This document shows positions 24,201 to 34,324 of a stretch of 64,000 nt of DNA, in pieces. Each line of letters starts with the position of its first letter. The first letter of the stretch is position 1. The notes below the pieces were generated by a model. The model was given only the letters and a program-made list of their open reading frames with translations. It ran no database searches and had not been told where the DNA came from. The DNA lies in the NCBI GenBank assembly GCA_022747635.1, contig JAKTNV010000407.1:98823-162822 (forward strand). Reading direction: 5' to 3'. A program made the position numbers and the translations under genes. The stretch comes from Hetaerina americana (lineage: Eukaryota; Arthropoda; Insecta; Odonata; Calopterygidae).

Positions 24201-27200
24201 TCCTCACTGTAAGCTTACTTTTTTATGTATAAACTTGTTTACCTAAGTTCTTAACTGTTCAGTTTTTTGATATTCTATCGATGTTTCTTTGATATTTTCT
24301 TTGTCCTAGCTTTCTTTATCTGAGTCAAGTTCTAACACTGTGTTACCATGTTGGCCTAAGTGCTTTAACAGACAGTTTTTCACATTATTTCTTTCAATTC
24401 TCTTGGATCTGTCCTATGTCAGCTATAAACTTACTCAACATATCTATAATTGTTACAATAGGTCTTTTCTACTTACTTTCTGATAATGATTTAACCTTGC
24501 TAAATCATACTCTAATTTTGCCCTTCTTCTACAGACTTACCATATCCTTAATCCTGAGAACCGTCATTTTATATGCTAACAAAAATTTAGAGAACCAATA
24601 ACATCCAAATATAATGGAAAGAGTCAACCCCAGCCATACTCTTATTAATGGGCAAAGGATGGGTGAGGGAAATTGGGGAAGATATAAGCAAATATATCAA
24701 TAAAAATTATAAAAATAAATAAATACCTGAAAATAAAACCAATCATAAAGATAATAAAAAAACTAAAATTAATTAAATACCACAAATGGTTAGAACAATG
24801 AAATGGAAGACTGCAAATAAATCATTTACTATCTAGCTTTGACAATAAAGCATTGACCTTTGCTAGTCTCAGGCACTCAAACATAAGTAATACAACTAAA
24901 TTTAGTATAATAATAAATGAAAATTGTTCACGCACTCTTTAACTTGGATATACCATGCAGAATTGATCCTTGCTTCTCGCATGCAGTCAATTGCTATCAG
25001 GGCTTACGAGAGGTTTCCCTCTGTGCCAGGAGCTCACTAATCATACATAATGAAATAAAATTAAAAATTATAACAAATGAAAAATAATCATGCACCCTGT
25101 AGCTCAGATGTACTATATAGCAAGGATCCTTGCTCTTCTTAAGCAATCACATTCAATCAGGGCTTACAAGAGATTCCCTCTGCACCAGTGAGGCACACGT
25201 AATATAAAAACAAAATAATTATAAAATCTCCAGCTTGGATTACTTAAGCAGCTTTGATCCTTGCCTGTAACATGTAGGCACACTATAGCAGGGCTTACAA
25301 GAGGTTTCCCTCTGGGTCAGGGGCTCACTATTCACACAGAGTGAAATAAAATTGAAAATTATTACAAATGAAAAAAAATCACCCATCCTCTAGATTGGAT
25401 ATACTATATGGCATTGATTCTTGCTAGTCTCAACTTCTCCAACATCCATCATCTCTCTTTTCACTATGACCTGCATATGTTTGTTAAAAACGTTCAACAA
25501 TAATAAAAAATATGACTAGAAAAGAAAAACATAGCACTACATTCACCTATTTCAATACAAGACTCATATCATAAGCAAGAATGCAAACATATTGAAATGT
25601 AATGAAATAATTGACTTAGTAATTCCACACACTTTATTTAAAAACACACGACCCAGGTTTCGACGTTGAACGTCATCATCAGGTGGTCCTCATAGAAGCA
25701 CGCTGGCTATATATACCTTCTGATCATAGGAGGGGGGGGTTGGTCAGAGAGGGAGGTCGGAGGGGTAAAAAGGTTACAATGTAGCTGGGAAGAAAAGAGA
25801 ATTACATTTTTGATTTAGAAGAGTGGTAGGTCTAGGAGTGGGAGGGATACAAAATTTCGTTGGCAAGATCATCTTTCCAACGGACACATTTCAAAATTTC
25901 TAACTGCTCCAAAGCATCGAAGAAAAAGGTCAAAGGCTCGATGCTTTGGAGCAGTTAGAAATTTTGAAATGTGTCCGTTGGAAAGATGATCTTGCCAACG
26001 AAATTTTGTATCCCTCCCACTCCCCACTCCTAGACCTACCACTCTTCTAAATCAAAAATGTAATTCTCTTTTCTTCCCAGCTACATTGTAACCTTTTTAC
26101 CCCTCCGACCTTCCTCTCTGACCAACCCCCCCCTCCTATGATCAGAAGGTATATATAGCCAGCGTGCTTCTATGAGGACCACCTGATGATGACGTTCAAC
26201 GTCGAAACCTGGGTCGTGTGTTTTTAAATAAAGTGTGTGGAATTACTAAGTCAATTATTTCATTACATTTCAATATGTTATGCAAATTCCACAAAGTTAC
26301 GCCTGAGACAACAAAAGAATGCAAAGCTTTTGCCTTTTTCATTGGAAAGGTATTACATATATGGATCATCGCAAAAACATTATATAGCCTAAAATATAAG
26401 TCTGGCTCATAAAGACCTATGCCTTTCACTTGAGTAAATAGTATTACATTTAAGGCATGAAACATAAAAATCTGTTCTTCTCATGGTAGTCATGATTTGA
26501 AAAATTAAGCATTAGTCATTATTGCATAGATAACTCTCTTCCTTAATTTGAATATTATGGTTCATTTCATCCTGGCTTGCTGGAAATTCATTATCCACCG
26601 GTTCTCCAACATCCATCTTCTCTCTTTTCACTATGACCTGCATATGTTTGTTAAAAATGTTGAACAATAGTAAAAATTGTGACTAGACTGTTGCCAGTTT
26701 CAACATTTATGTATGAGAATTTTTGAAAAATATTGGGTAGTAAAAATGATTTATAATAGGTTATTATTGGACATATTTGAAGTGAAAATGCAAATCTTAG
26801 ACATTCAAAAATGACTAATTGCAAATTCTTCTTTTATCAAGAATCAGTCAACATTGTATGTTTTGAACATATGACCCTATAACTTTAACCTTATAAGAAT
26901 AGATGCTAGTCATTTTCTTGGCACATTGTATGTTTCAAAGATCAAATGAAAAACTACCATTGAATCAATGTTTACATGAATGAAATATTTCCATATAAAA
27001 GTATATCTTTTAAAAACTAATACATTAATGGATCTGACAGATGGGTAAACATGTCAAAATACAGAGGAATTACTTTGGCAATGCTTTGGAAATAATTGTA
27101 ATTTTTTCCTTTGTACATGTCTAATGCATACAATATAAACACAATTTTTAAGTCAATGCCAGTATTTGTCGTTTGGTCATTAGGCATTTGTACACTAGGG

Positions 27201-30200
27201 AGGAAATCACTGCATACACCTATTTCAATACACCACCTATATTTTGTGTAGTAATTCAATGCTTTTGTCTTTTCCATTGCCAAGGAATGACATATGAGGA
27301 CCATCAGTATTATGATATAGGGCCAAAAATATGTCTTTTACATAAGCACTCATACCATTAAATTGGTAAATAGCATTACATTTAAGGCATGAAACATAAA
27401 AATCTGTTCTTGTCATGGTTGTCATGATTTGAAAAATTAAGCATGTCATTATGCAACAATTGCTCTTATTTTTCCCTTACCTCTTCCTGAATTTGAATAT
27501 TATGGTTCACTTCATCCTGGCTTGCTGGAATTTCAATATCCACCGGTTCTCCAACATCCATCTTCTCTCTTTTCACTCTGACCTGCATATGTTTGTTAAA
27601 AATGTTGAACAATAATAATAAATAAAGCATCAAAATCAACGAACATCAATCAACATCAAAATAAAAGTTGAGTGCTAAATCAACAATTTCTATTGAATGA
27701 AAACGGTTGTGATAATTGCAATTCGAAATTAAACAGCAGGGCTTTTGTCCTAATATCTTATGCTTATAGAATAACATGTTTCCATTTAAATCTGTGGGAA
27801 GATCATTTATATCTACATATACTTGAGCTCCCTCCCCGGACTACAACCTTGATGTGGTGGAAGGGCTTGTGTGTTCCGATGACCCCTAGAGCTGTGCTGG
27901 CGGGAGTAATAATTATTGCTCCTGGTAGGGTCGCCCATGCCAGATAGGTCGAAGGTTAGGAGCCAGATGAAAGGTAGTCCACGCAGCATCTGTTCCTCAG
28001 TGAGGTGGCTGCAATGGCATCTGACCCCAGTAGGGCGGCCAGTAAGTGATGGTGTCACATTAAAAACACTATTGAGGAAGGCAACCGGAAACCACCTCAA
28101 TTATCATTCCCAAGAAAAATATGATAGACAATAGAGATATTTTGTCCTGGCAACCACGGGGCTCAGCCACATTGGCAATGTGTTATGCCCAGCAGCGGGA
28201 GAGGCAAGGCTTCCGCGGTCATCATCCCACAAAACCCTTGCAAGGGAAAACCACCAGCAGGAGGACAGAAGATGCAGGAGAAGAAGACCAAATTAGTTGA
28301 AATAGGAAGGTGGAATGTTAGGACAATGATGAGGACAGGGAAATTGAAGAATGTTAAGCGAGAGATGGAAAGGGGAAAAATAGAAATTTTAGGTCTATGC
28401 GAGGTGAGATGGAAGGATAGCGGGGATTACTGGAGTGATAAGTATAGAATAATATACAGCGGTGGGGACGAGAGCCAACGAGGGGTTGCCATAGTATTAA
28501 ATGAAGAGGTAGGAAGAAGCGTAGTCAACATTGAGCAGGTAATGGATAGAATACTACTAGTGGAGATAAAAGCAGAACCAATGAACTTAGTTATTATTCA
28601 GGTATACATGCCACTGAGCAACCATAAGGAAGAAGAGGTTGATAGGATATACAATCAGTTAGAGGACATGATCGCGTGTGTTCCTGCAGGGAAACATTTG
28701 ATAGTGATGGGGGATGGAATGTGACTGTAGGCAAAGGAAGAGATGGTGATGAGGTGGGGGACTATGGTTTAGGCACGAGGAATGACCTCGGGGAGAGAGC
28801 AGTTGAGTTCTGCAGAAGACAGGGGTTAGTCATCACCAACACTTGGTTTAGACACCACAAAAGATGCAGGTATACATGGAAAATGCCAGGTGACTCAGAA
28901 ATATATCAGCTAGATTATATCCTGGTTAGACACAGGTTTAGGAACAGTGTGGTAAATTCCCACAGCTTCCTGGGAGCGGATGCGGACTTAAACCACAATT
29001 TAGTTGTTATGAAATATAGCGTACATTTCAAAAAGATAAGGCAGGGGCGGCGAGTTAGAAAATGGAATGCATAAGCATTAAATGGGTTGAAAAGGAAGGA
29101 ATACAAACAGACGGTAGAGAAAATCATGGAGGATGGTAAAGAGCTAAGTACTATCGAAGAAAAATGGGAAAGTTTCAAGAAAGGGTTGTCTAAAGCCGCA
29201 AAAGACACTATTGGAACCGTTAACACTAAAAGGACTAGGAAACCATGGATCACGGATGAGATGATTACAAAGATGGATGAGCGGCGAAAATGGAAGAATA
29301 TAAATGCAGAATTAGGCAAAATGAAGTACAAAGAATTGAACAATAAATTGAGGCGGGCAAAAAATAAAGCAAAAGAAGCATGGTGGAAGACGCAGTGCAA
29401 GGATATGGAAAGTCTGAAGAGGAAGGGTGAAATCAATGCGCTATACAGCAAAGTTAAATTGTTATCGGGAAGTAAGAAAGGAAGAGCTATGCTAACAGTT
29501 AGAGATAAGGCGGGTAAGGTAATAGTTGACTCAGGAAAGATCCAAGAGAACTGTATAGTAAAGACCTCAGACCAACAAAGTTAGACATTGAAAAAGAAAA
29601 TGACATAGAGGCAGACAGCTTATGTCCAAACATACTAGACAATGAGATAGAAAGGGCATTAAGGGAGATGAAACTAAATAAGGCCGTGGGGGTAGATAAC
29701 ATTCCCGTGGAACTTTTAAAATGCTTAGGAAAATGTGGGAGGAAGAGGCAAAAGGGGTGATTCGTAGTATTTATGAGCAGGGAATCTGGCCAGAAGACTT
29801 AGTGATATCAGTTTTAGTTCCTATTCCGAAAAAGGTAAAGGCCACGTCATGTGAGGACTATAGGACAATTAGTTTGATATCTCACGCAGCTAAAGTTATT
29901 CTCAGGAACATAAACAAAAGAATAAAGAGTAAGGCAAATGATTACTTAGGGGATGATCAGTTTGGGTTTAGGAAGGGGAGAGGTACTCGTGATGCCATTG
30001 CGGTAATGAGATTATTAATCGAGAGGAATATAGAACAAAACCAGGAGATTATTGCCTGTTTTGTAGATTTTGAAATAGCATTTGATAGAGTGAATTGGGG
30101 AAAACTAATGAGTATATTGCAGAAAAAAGGAATAGATTGGAGGGAAAGGAGGCTAATCCGCAATCTGTACATGTCTCAGACTGCTCAGGTGCGGGTGGGA

Positions 30201-33200
30201 AATAGGGAGTCAGGATAGGCAGTGTTAGGAAGGGGTGTAAGGCAGGGTTACCCATTATCACCATTGCTGTTCAACCTGTATGCAGAGGAAATAATCAAAG
30301 AGGCATGGGAAGAACTCGAGGTAGGAATGAACGTGGGCTGTGAGTTCGTAAAATCAGTTAGGTTTGCTGATGACCAAGCTTTAGTTTGTCAGTCAGCCAA
30401 TAGAGGGGCTGCAAGCATTGCTGAGTAAATTGGAAATTCAGTGCGACAGGTATGGGATGATAATCAATATAAATAAAACAAAGGTTTTGCGATTTTCTAG
30501 AAAGAAAAAGGCCAAGCTTAACATTAAAATTGGAGGGCAAAAACTAGAGAAGGTAGTTTACGTATCTTGGTAGTGTTTTGGACCAACACGGTCAAAGTAG
30601 TAGGACGTAAGGAGAAGAATTGCGGTTAGCAAAGAGGCTTTCACAAGGAGGAGGGAGTTGATGACAGGGACTTTAAGTAAGGGTGTTAAGAAAAGACTCG
30701 TAAAAACTTTGATATGGAGCGTAGCTATGTACGGTGCGGAAACGTGGTCATTGAAGCAGGAGGATAGACGTAGATTGGAGGCTTTTGAAATGTGGGTCTG
30801 GAGAAGAATGGAGAAGGTGAAATGGACAGAGAAGAAAACAAATAAGGAAGAACTTGGTATGGTGGGCAAAGAGAGGGGTTTGTTGGGAGCAATCCTATGG
30901 AGGCAGGAAAAGTGGATGAAGGGGGTGTTGACTGGCAGTAGGATGTTGAAGACTGTGATAGAGGGTGAATGCTGGGCAAAAGAGGAAAGGGAAGGAACAG
31001 GATAGGGATGTTGGATGGGATGAAGGGAAGAAGAAAGTACTCAGAGATGAAGAGGGACCTGATATAGAGTAGGATGATGGATTTTATGTTTTGTTAGGAG
31101 TAATAAAATATTTGTTTGGTAGTTGTGTCCATATAGAAACCTACCTTAACCAGTAGATTACCTTAAAAAATATATATACTTAAGCTTGATATCACAGTAA
31201 AACTTATTAACAAGCTAAAAAATTCTAAAATTCAAAAATATATTACCTTTGCTAATTTCAACATTTAGGGTTAAGAAATTTTTAACAGATATAATCTTAA
31301 GAAATGAATTGTATTAGGTTACCATTTAATATATATATGAAGTGAAAATATAAATCTCAGACATTCCACAATGACAGAATGAGAATTCTTCTTTAATATG
31401 GAATAATTCAAAATTGTAAATGTTGAACCATTGAAACCAATAATTTAAATAAATAGGAAAAGATGCTAGTCATTCTATGGATAAATTTGTTTTTGCAAAA
31501 TGAATGGAAAAAATCAATTTTAACATGAATGTCAGCATACAAGTACATCTTAAAAAACTAATACATTAGAAAATCTGACAGAGTGAAAAATATGCCAAAA
31601 AATAGCGGAATTACTTTGGCAAGGCATGGGAAATATTTGTGTCCTAACTATTTGTTTACAAGGCACAAAATTGAATGCTGAGAGATAATGATGGAAAGCA
31701 CCATAATTATAATTTTGATTCTGGCCTCTAGTCATTTAAGAACACCTGTATGGATAACAATGCCACGTGATTGCTGAGGCTATGTGAAATCATGATCATT
31801 GAATCATGATCCCATTCAGCTTATGGAGGTTTCTCCATAATCTGAATGGGATCATGATTCAAAGATAAATGCGTCACTTCTGGCAATGAATGAGTGCTAA
31901 CATTGTTTCAACCGGGAATGCTTCTTTCATGCAATTTGCTTGAAACTCTAGCATTGACCACTCCATGATTAGCCAAGTCATTATCGTTACTGAAGGCATG
32001 ATTTGACTCCCTCCCTATATTTAACTTTCTATACCAAATATGAGCAAAGGACTGGAATTACAATAATAAAATATAACTAAAATTTGTTTTCTTTGGAGTA
32101 ACTTTAAGGAATTTGCATTATATAATGAAATTAAAAGTAATTGTTCACTTTATTATTTAACACTTTATTTAAAGACACAATCCAGATTTCCAAAGTGAAT
32201 GTCATCATCAGATGGACCTCATAGAAGCAAACTTGGTATTTATACATTCTGATCAATGGCGAGGGTTTGGTCAGAGATGGATGGTGGCGGGATAAAATGG
32301 TTTGAAGCTTTCATGCATTGATCCATTATTTAATAGCTATCCCAATGCCGAAATTCAATGCAAAGAAGGAACTTAATGTTATTAAAACATTAGCAGTACA
32401 CAAAGGCTATTCAGAAGATTTAATTACTAAATTATAACAGAAGAAACTTACAGAAATTGCCAAGTCCCATTACATTAAGCCCTAATAATTTAAAATATCT
32501 CATTGCCAAATGGGACCAGGACTATATCTAGGGACCGTGCCTCAAAATGTAATTAAAATAGAACCAAAAAGGAAAAATGAAATGTCATTTTACAGTGGTT
32601 TATGCCTTAAGAACCTGATCACTTATACTAAAGACAAAGTCCCCAAAAATGAGAGGAGAGAAATATGAGTGTTAAAGTGATTAGAATGTAACACAAAGTG
32701 TATTGCGTGAACAGGATGGAAAATTTAAGGAAAGAATTAAAGAACATGAAACGTGTTAAAAATAAGAGCTTAACATTCCTCTTTGCAAAGAAACTCATCA
32801 AAAGTGCCCACCGAAGTGATTTTTTCATCATAAAACAAGATAATTTGGGAAAATATAAGCTCTCCTCAATGCACCAATACCACATTTGATGAATAAATTG
32901 TGAGCAGAATCGTCATAAATTGCCTGTTATGTAATATAAAATGTCTAGCCTATATATTAGCATGGGTAGATAACATTCATATCTTTGGAAAATTATTATC
33001 CAATGTAATTAGAAGCTTATGTTTTGTTGTAACAAAAATATTAACAACCGTTTAAAAAATTAAAAACAAGTGCTTTCCGACTATGCCATTAATTATTAGA
33101 GAAGATCTCAATGGGAAAAACTAATCAATATGAATAAATAAAACATAAAAAAAGGATTTATCATTTTTCCAACATCCACTTTACACCTATTTGGCACCTG

Positions 33201-34324
33201 CATTAATTTTTAATCCTTGCGCAACTATGACTAGATACTATTAGGCTGCACAATTGGTTAAAATGATTATAGATGTAACCCAAATTCAAATTACAAATTC
33301 TGTTAATAGCACAGATTAAAAACTATACACTTGCAAATTTTACTTAATAATTCTTGGAGTTTCTTCATGAGGAGGAAATTTCTTCAAGAAAATGGCTTTG
33401 AACAAGAAGTCATTACTACAATATTGTATTTTCACACGAGATTATATTTCACATAGGTACATACGTAAATTCATAATCATTCCCACTTTTTTACAATTTA
33501 TGAAGCGTAATTACCTTTTTTAATGAACTAATTTCACTAATTTTTTAAAAGAAGGCAGTCTAAGTACTCTCATGCATGCTCTTCTGAAAAAAACATACAA
33601 GTATTCAATTTTTTCTCACGAAAATCGTTAATGCAAACAATATTCGCAATGTTTAAGTAAGTGCCCGTATTTGCCATTTGGTTATTACCCATTTAGGCAT
33701 TTTTACCCTTGGGAGGAAATCTATTTAATATAAACACGTTAATTAAACAATATGCCTAAATTCGTAACGAATATTGTAACCACGGACATTATGACATAAA
33801 AACATAACTTGAAGACAACTCACCTTTTCGGGGCTAATATTTCCCTCGTCCTGTTTGTATTCCGTTTGCCTCTCCAACATAAGATTGTTTTCGTAGCATT
33901 GCTGCCTGAACATATAGAAATCGGTCAGTATTTTAAAGCACTGATAGCAAATAAACCACGGGTTGATTCTATCCAATACTACCTACGAAACAAATATTAT
34001 CAAGGTATTAAATCCCACACATCTTCTCTCAGTATGACTCTAATTATTGACATAGTAATGCAAAAGCTTTGTTTTGACATAAAACAGGGAACAAACAAAA
34101 ACTTTGTGGTAAATTTACGATAACAGCGTCTTGATGAAAAAGAAAACACGTAAATGATGGCCTACTTTCAATTCCAATAACTCTTCTATTGCTTCTCGCA
34201 CCAACTGCTCAGCATCGTCGTTTTCACTAAAAATATTTGTCAACCGACCACCATTGCCAAGACATAATCTACACTTTAAACTTTCTTGCCGAGACATCTT
34301 CGTCGCAATAACAACCGTCAACAT
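17032..34324 (-). CDS. gene B: ZAD C2H2 zinc-finger protein, full model
   Basis: Model of five exons on the minus strand: 34166-34324, 33824-33982, 27481-27582, 22333-22456 and 17032-18266 (159, 159, 102, 124 and 1235 nt). Phases join without a shift to give about 592 residues. The first two exons form a ZAD (CRLC, CYQC); two acidic linker exons follow; the last exon carries 13 intact C2H2 fingers plus a degenerate first one. It is presumably a nuclear DNA-binding regulator that dimerises through the ZAD. Exon order matches genes A and C, and the intron before the finger-proximal exon shares sequence with gene C. The 16-kb span holds a non-LTR element, a large palindrome and PLE remains. Linking the ZAD to the fingers is inference: a separate finger gene that lost its ZAD is the alternative. 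Confidence 0.6.
18530..19545 (-). mobile_element. Penelope-like element fragment with inverted ends
   Basis: On the minus strand 19260-18970 encodes a PLE GIY-YIG endonuclease: a GVYKIP-like start, GKSYIGETGR, VAEHCIEKEH and NGYWDRIV. Stops are present, for example in the KIP*ECGKSY segment. About 145 bp at 18535-18685 and 19400-19545 are inverted copies of each other, a known arrangement for PLE ends. It lies in the gene B intron before the finger exon. Confidence 0.75.
18731..19080. repeat. duplicated PLE segment flanking a small insertion
   Basis: About 95 bp of the PLE occurs twice in the same orientation (18731-18825 and 18988-19076), separated by about 150 bp that is not PLE. The inserted piece contains ATATATCATT...AATGATATAT and resembles, inverted, 20470-20620. 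Confidence 0.6.
19546..20469. other. intron of gene B, no gene recognised
   Basis: AT-rich intron sequence. Small open frames on both strands show no motif. Confidence 0.45.
20470..20620. repeat. small inverted partner of 18826-18970
   Basis: Includes TTTACTTAGTGTTACCCT at its left and GGAAATATATCATTTAAG at its right. Both occur in reverse complement around 18835-18965. It ends in a short hairpin (ATATATCATTTAAGAAATGATATAT). This could be a short non-autonomous element present twice. Confidence 0.5.
20621..21439. other. intron of gene B, no gene recognised
   Basis: AT-rich intron sequence. Nothing coding is seen. Confidence 0.45.
21440..21500. repeat. near-perfect hairpin, 15-bp stem plus extension
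   Basis: TCTTCAGGTTGAAGT at 21448-21462 pairs perfectly with ACTTCAACCTGAAGA at 21478-21492 across a 15-nt loop. The stem extends outward by AACAAG/CTTGTT after a 2-nt internal mismatch. The right arm and the following text, TGTTGAAACAC, resemble PLE 3' ends. Confidence 0.6.
21500..22332. other. intron of gene B, partly shared with gene C
   Basis: The part near 21900-22330 aligns with 48040-48470 next to gene C's fifth exon (for example AAAACATGGTTGTTTT-like and AATTGCAAAAAAG text). No gene. Confidence 0.5.
22333..22456 (-). CDS. gene B fourth exon (acidic linker)
   Basis: 124 nt. The acceptor is CTTGCAG|GATAAT and the donor CAAG|GTAAGG. It enters in phase 0 and leaves in phase 1, matching the finger exon. 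It encodes DNLEDAEI and a Glu/Asp-rich run. The equivalent exons of C (48475-48598) and F (56086-56209) are also exactly 124 nt. Confidence 0.85.
22590..22995. repeat. intron segment present three times in the window
   Basis: Colinear copies lie at 44558-44990 and 48725-49160. Shared blocks include TTTAGGTAATTACCAGTTA and TTGAGACTTGGCCTC. In genes B and C it sits immediately upstream of the 124-nt exon; the copy at 44.6 kb is an orphan. Confidence 0.75.
23010..24330 (-). mobile_element. old non-LTR retrotransposon remnant
   Basis: On the minus strand this shares protein-level similarity with the element at 27830-31173: an FRNGRDMHNA...LIERNLD segment near 23860-23790 corresponds to FRKGRGTRDAI...LIERNIE there, and LLAFEMRVCKRIEK...KKTNQEVLG near 23290-23210 corresponds to LEAFEMWVWRRMEK...KKTNKEELG. 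Many stops and frameshifts indicate an old insertion. A short related piece is at 49165-49300. Confidence 0.7.
24900..25440 (+). repeat. degenerate tandem repeat, three to four units
   Basis: The phrase CAGGGCTTACAAGAG with TTTCCCTCT occurs at about 24999, 25158 and 25280, each preceded by a TTGATCCTTGC-type block. Flanking AATAAAATTAAAAATTA-type text also recurs. Spacing is uneven, about 160 and 120 bp. Confidence 0.65.
25432..25470 (-). pseudogene. truncated copy of gene B third exon
   Basis: The exon start with acceptor GCAG|GTCATAGTGAAAAGAG is kept, then the match stops at the end of the tandem repeat. Third and shortest copy of this exon in the intron. Confidence 0.55.
25586..26279. repeat. 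nearly perfect palindrome of about 690 bp (PLE-end sequence)
   Basis: Arms 25586-25920 and 25938-26279 are almost exact reverse complements around a 17-nt spacer. Each arm runs outward to a CCTGATGATGACGTTCAACG...CGAAACCTGGGTCG block, the kind of sequence found near PLE 3' ends, and then TTTAAATAAAGTGTGTGG. No reading frame of note. Related single, more diverged copies are at 3255-3430 and 32160-32330. Transcribed as part of the gene B intron, it would fold into a long hairpin RNA. Confidence 0.85.
26535..26637 (-). pseudogene. second copy of gene B third exon, donor lost
   Basis: Starts at acceptor GCAG|GTCATAG and is open for its length, with an EPVDNEFPASQDE segment. The donor site reads GAGAGTTATC instead of GAG|GTAAGG. 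It may be an exon fossil or a rarely used alternative. Confidence 0.55.
27481..27582 (-). CDS. gene B third exon (linker)
   Basis: 102 nt, phase 0 both sides. The acceptor is ATGCAG|GTCAGAG and the donor GAG|GTAAGGG. It encodes a charged linker with EPVDIEIPASQDEV, homologous to gene A exon 3. Confidence 0.75.
28185..29074 (+). pseudogene. non-LTR element: broken AP-endonuclease domain
   Basis: Two frames overlap at 28676-28724: the first holds WNVRTM, CEVRWK and the VYMPLS segment; the second resumes with WNVTVGKG, a GLGTRND segment and YQLDYILV. A single-base loss near 28715 explains the switch. The catalytic region is that of the exonuclease/endonuclease/phosphatase fold. Confidence 0.75.
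29721..30428 (+). pseudogene. non-LTR element: broken reverse transcriptase core
   Basis: Frame 29721-30218 covers the fingers and palm up to the AQVRVGN segment. It stops at TAG 30216 and continues at once with LGRGVRQGYPLSPLLF and the catalytic FADD, after which the frame is lost again near 30400. The catalytic motifs themselves are intact. Confidence 0.75.
31174..31799. other. intron of gene B, paralogous to about 2790-3060
   Basis: Resumes the alignment with gene A's intron right after the non-LTR element. No gene. Confidence 0.5.
31800..31861. repeat. long hairpin with perfect 20-bp stem
   Basis: TGAATCATGATCCCATTCAG (31800-31819) pairs perfectly with the segment ending at 31861. The 22-nt interior contains TTATGGA/TCCATAA, which pairs again. 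The whole could fold as one stem of about 27 bp. It lies on an intron of gene B and is not seen in unit 1. Confidence 0.75.
32160..32890 (+). mobile_element. Penelope-like element remnant
   Basis: At 32160-32330 lies a diverged copy of the palindrome arm in the minus sense. From about 32335 the plus strand encodes a PLE segment (PKFNAKKELNVIKTLA, HKGYSEDLITK), followed by stops and then the endonuclease C-terminal segment (LFAKKLIKSAHR, YKLSSMHQ) at 32700-32887. Only the last part is shared with gene A's intron at 3120-3525. Confidence 0.65.
32893..33823. other. intron of gene B, paralogous to gene A intron
   Basis: Colinear with 3531-4466. No gene. Confidence 0.6.
33824..33982 (-). CDS. gene B exon 2 (second half of ZAD)
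   Basis: 159 nt, phase 0. The acceptor is CGTAG|GTAGTA and the donor AAG|GTGAGT. It encodes NPWFICYQC with the second cysteine pair and the FYMFRQQC helix. Differs from gene A exon 2 by scattered substitutions only. Confidence 0.85.
34166..34324 (-). CDS. gene B exon 1 (first half of ZAD)
   Basis: 159 nt from the ATG at 34324 to the donor AAA|GTAGGC. A second in-frame ATG at 34297 gives MSRQESLKCRLCLG, a short leader closer to other ZAD proteins; either could be used. It encodes CRLCLGNGG, NIFSEN and an acidic helix. Confidence 0.8.

Larger units (their letters stand above)
26450..27600. repeat. local duplication carrying the third linker exon twice
   Basis: The block AACATAAAAATCTGTTCTTCTCATGG followed by TTGAAAAATTAAGC occurs at about 26460 and again at about 27389, each time followed by a copy of the linker exon. 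Only the second copy keeps a GT donor. Confidence 0.65.
27830..31173 (+). mobile_element. non-LTR retrotransposon (APE endonuclease + RT), frameshifted, 13-bp TSD
   Basis: Flanked by ATATACTTGAGCT (27817-27829) and ATATACTTAAGCT (31174-31186), a 13-bp target duplication with one mismatch. The AP-endonuclease domain starts near 28300 (GRWNVRTM, LGLCEVRW). The RT carries FGFRKGRGTRDA near 29960, GVRQGYPLSPLLFNLY near 30235 and the catalytic FADD near 30366; the C-terminal MYGAETWSLK is near 30727. Frameshifts or stops at about 28715, 29072, 29540, 29750, 30216, 30400 and 30570 make it inactive. The 3' end is A-rich. Absent from the paralogous site near 2800. Clade not resolved. Confidence 0.88.

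Noticed and set aside
24900..25440. CRISPR array
   Set aside because: Units are long, uneven and diverged, and the genome is eukaryotic.
28915..30979. Antisense open frames opposite the non-LTR element
   Set aside because: Low-complexity Phe/Ser/Leu-rich translations of the complement of an A/G-rich coding strand.
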